Assembly (NCBI GenBank): GCA_004356265.1
Contig: SMXK01000074.1
Coordinates: 1 to 6,858 of the forward strand
Direction: 5' to 3'
Length of the DNA stretch: 6,858 nt
Source: Bacteroidota bacterium
GTDB taxonomy: Bacteria; Bacteroidota; Rhodothermia; Rhodothermales; UBA10348
Part shown: positions 5,744-6,858 of the stretch, in pieces
Position numbering within the stretch: the stretch's first letter is position 1
How the letters are laid out: every line of letters begins with the position of its first letter
Made by a program: the position numbers and the translations under genes
Notes under the pieces: model-generated
Told to the model about the DNA's origin: nothing
What the model saw: only the letters and a program-made list of their open reading frames with translations
Databases searched by the model: none

Positions 5744-6858
5744 TTATTCAACTGGGCGAGTACCGATTCCGGCTGCATGTGCACCGAGTTCCAGTACTTT
5801 CACAATGGTATTGGTGCTTGTATCGATGATGGTGACGGTACCTGGTTTTTCGTTGTCACCGAACGCATGACGCGCGGAGTAGCCACCATTCAGGTTATTC
5901 CCGGTCACGTACAGGAAGCGGCCATCTCTGGTTAATGCGGAGCCATGTGGTTGTGACAGGCCGTCGCCCTTGATTACTGCTGCGACGCTCATTTGCTCCA
6001 TGTCTACGACCGTGACCGTGCCTGCCATCTTGTTTCCCAGATACGCCCATTTGTTATCTGCCGACATGGATGGATGCCACGGCGCCGCATTCACATCGAT
6101 CGTCTTTACCAGCGGTAACGCGGGTGGATTCGACGCGTCAAAGAAAAACAGTTTCCCGGTCAACTGCCCACCCACAATGAGCGTGTTGCCGTCCGGAGTT
6201 ATACCGAATTGCACCAGTGTGTGGGTCGTACCGTCCACATTATGAACCGTACCGTCACCTGTCTCGATTTCCAGGGTTAAAATCCGATTTTCTCCCAAGC
6301 TACCGGAATACAAATACGAACCCGCCGGATCCATCATGATGGCATGAGGCCTCGGATGGAAAACACCGATCTCGTCAATTTCCATCGTAGAGCGCGTAAT
6401 CATGCCGACACTTTGTGGTGGGTTAACTGCCGCCATCGAACGGCCTACAAACATCAGATCACTTGTACGATCAATCGTAAGCAATCCCGGGACCTGAAAA
6501 TCCGCGTATCCTACCAATTCGTTGTTCCGGTTAAACTTTAAGACTCGATTTTCCGCGATCATCGAGACATACCAGAACGAACCATCTTTCTCAACTGCAA
6601 CGTGGTGCGGTTTGGCATTCGCAGAATATCCCAGCGCCTGCAGGTCGACCGTTCTCACGACGGTCTGTGACGCGGCGTCGATAATATATACTCTGGCATC
6701 AGCCTGATTCGCGACATAAACCAGATCCGTTGCATCCGCACCCGCGATCTGACCATCGGGACCAATAGCGCCCTCATTGATCCAGCCTTTTATCTGGTCG
6801 ACTTCTGCAGCAGACAACGTCGCAGCTCCAGATTCTGACGGATGCGGCCCGGAAGCTA
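5744..6858 (-). CDS. Probable cytochrome c domain fused to a YVTN-type seven-bladed beta-propeller (5' end outside window)
   Basis: The frame is open to the right edge, leaving 370 residues visible; the TTG at 6817 is not a convincing start because the protein continues upstream. Visible residues 1-30 contain GPHPSESGAATLS followed by EVDQIKGWINEGA. This resembles the last helix of cytochrome c domains (LSxxExxxIxxWIxxGA) that precede other modules in large secreted proteins. The CxxCH haem site would lie outside the window. From about residue 44 come seven blade-like units in the YVTN/YncE style, such as DLVYVANQADARVYIID, YLYSGSLGENRILTLEI, GTVTVVDMEQMSV and GTVTIIDTSTNTIVKV. The C-terminal AHAAGIGTRPVE looks like the strand closing the ring. 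Five blade starts carry histidine (84/85, 171, 261, 304, 360). It is probably periplasmic or surface-exposed. The fusion recalls the cd1 nitrite reductase layout, but I see no basis for naming an enzyme. The stop lies 10 bp before the FG-GAP lipoprotein start, so the two are probably co-transcribed. Confidence 0.8.
   Translation of the reverse strand, partial: ASGPHPSESGAATLSAAEVDQIKGWINEGAIGPDGQIAGADATDLVYVANQADARVYIIDAASQTVVRTVDLQALGYSANAKPHHVAVEKDGSFWYVSMIAENRVLKFNRNNELVGYADFQVPGLLTIDRTSDLMFVGRSMAAVNPPQSVGMITRSTMEIDEIGVFHPRPHAIMMDPAGSYLYSGSLGENRILTLEIETGDGTVHNVDGTTHTLVQFGITPDGNTLIVGGQLTGKLFFFDASNPPALPLVKTIDVNAAPWHPSMSADNKWAYLGNKMAGTVTVVDMEQMSVAAVIKGDGLSQPHGSALTRDGRFLYVTGNNLNGGYSARHAFGDNEKPGTVTIIDTSTNTIVKVLELGAHAAGIGTRPVE

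Noticed and set aside
5734..5784. GTG at 5784 as start of the FG-GAP lipoprotein
   Set aside because: It would put 17 polar residues before a complete lipoprotein signal peptide and overlap the upstream gene; the ATG at 5733 fits both the signal and the spacing.
5744..6817. TTG at 6817 as start of the propeller protein
   Set aside because: The frame continues upstream with a cytochrome-like tail, and a start here would leave no signal peptide.

Overview
The window reads as chromosomal DNA of a Gram-negative bacterium. It encodes an outer-membrane beta-barrel, two lipoproteins with clear lipoboxes, a secreted HtrA-type protease and a polytopic transporter. The mix (a FadL-like barrel, a DUF4136 lipoprotein, calcium-motif propeller lipoproteins, and two starts without a clear Shine-Dalgarno) would suit the Bacteroidota/Rhodothermota side of the FCB group. 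That lean is weak, and a proteobacterium is not excluded. I see no RNA genes, insertion sequences, CRISPR arrays or phage genes.

Layout. Plus strand, 1-3889: the 3' part of an OmpP1/FadL-like barrel gene (its start lies outside the window), then a 137-bp gap. A tight three-gene run follows: a DUF4136 lipoprotein (1127-1699), an S1C/HtrA protease with one PDZ domain (1721-2740) and a 12-helix MFS transporter (2744-3889). The gaps inside the run are 21 and 3 bp, so these three are probably one transcript. Minus strand, 6858-3862: a gene cut by the right edge, whose visible part is the tail of a probable cytochrome c domain fused to a seven-bladed YVTN-type propeller. After 10 bp comes a 623-residue lipoprotein built of ten FG-GAP/VCBS-type units, each with a DxDxDGxxD calcium motif. 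The two transcription units converge, and their last genes overlap tail to tail by 28 bp.

How they may work together. The plus-strand run looks like envelope maintenance plus export or import of an unknown small molecule. The minus-strand pair looks like two secreted propeller proteins made together, one probably redox-linked, the other calcium-rich and lipid-anchored. No substrate can be read from the sequence. The minus-strand pair is the best candidate for something undescribed. The cytochrome call rests on a short C-terminal signature, because the haem-binding motif would lie outside the window.
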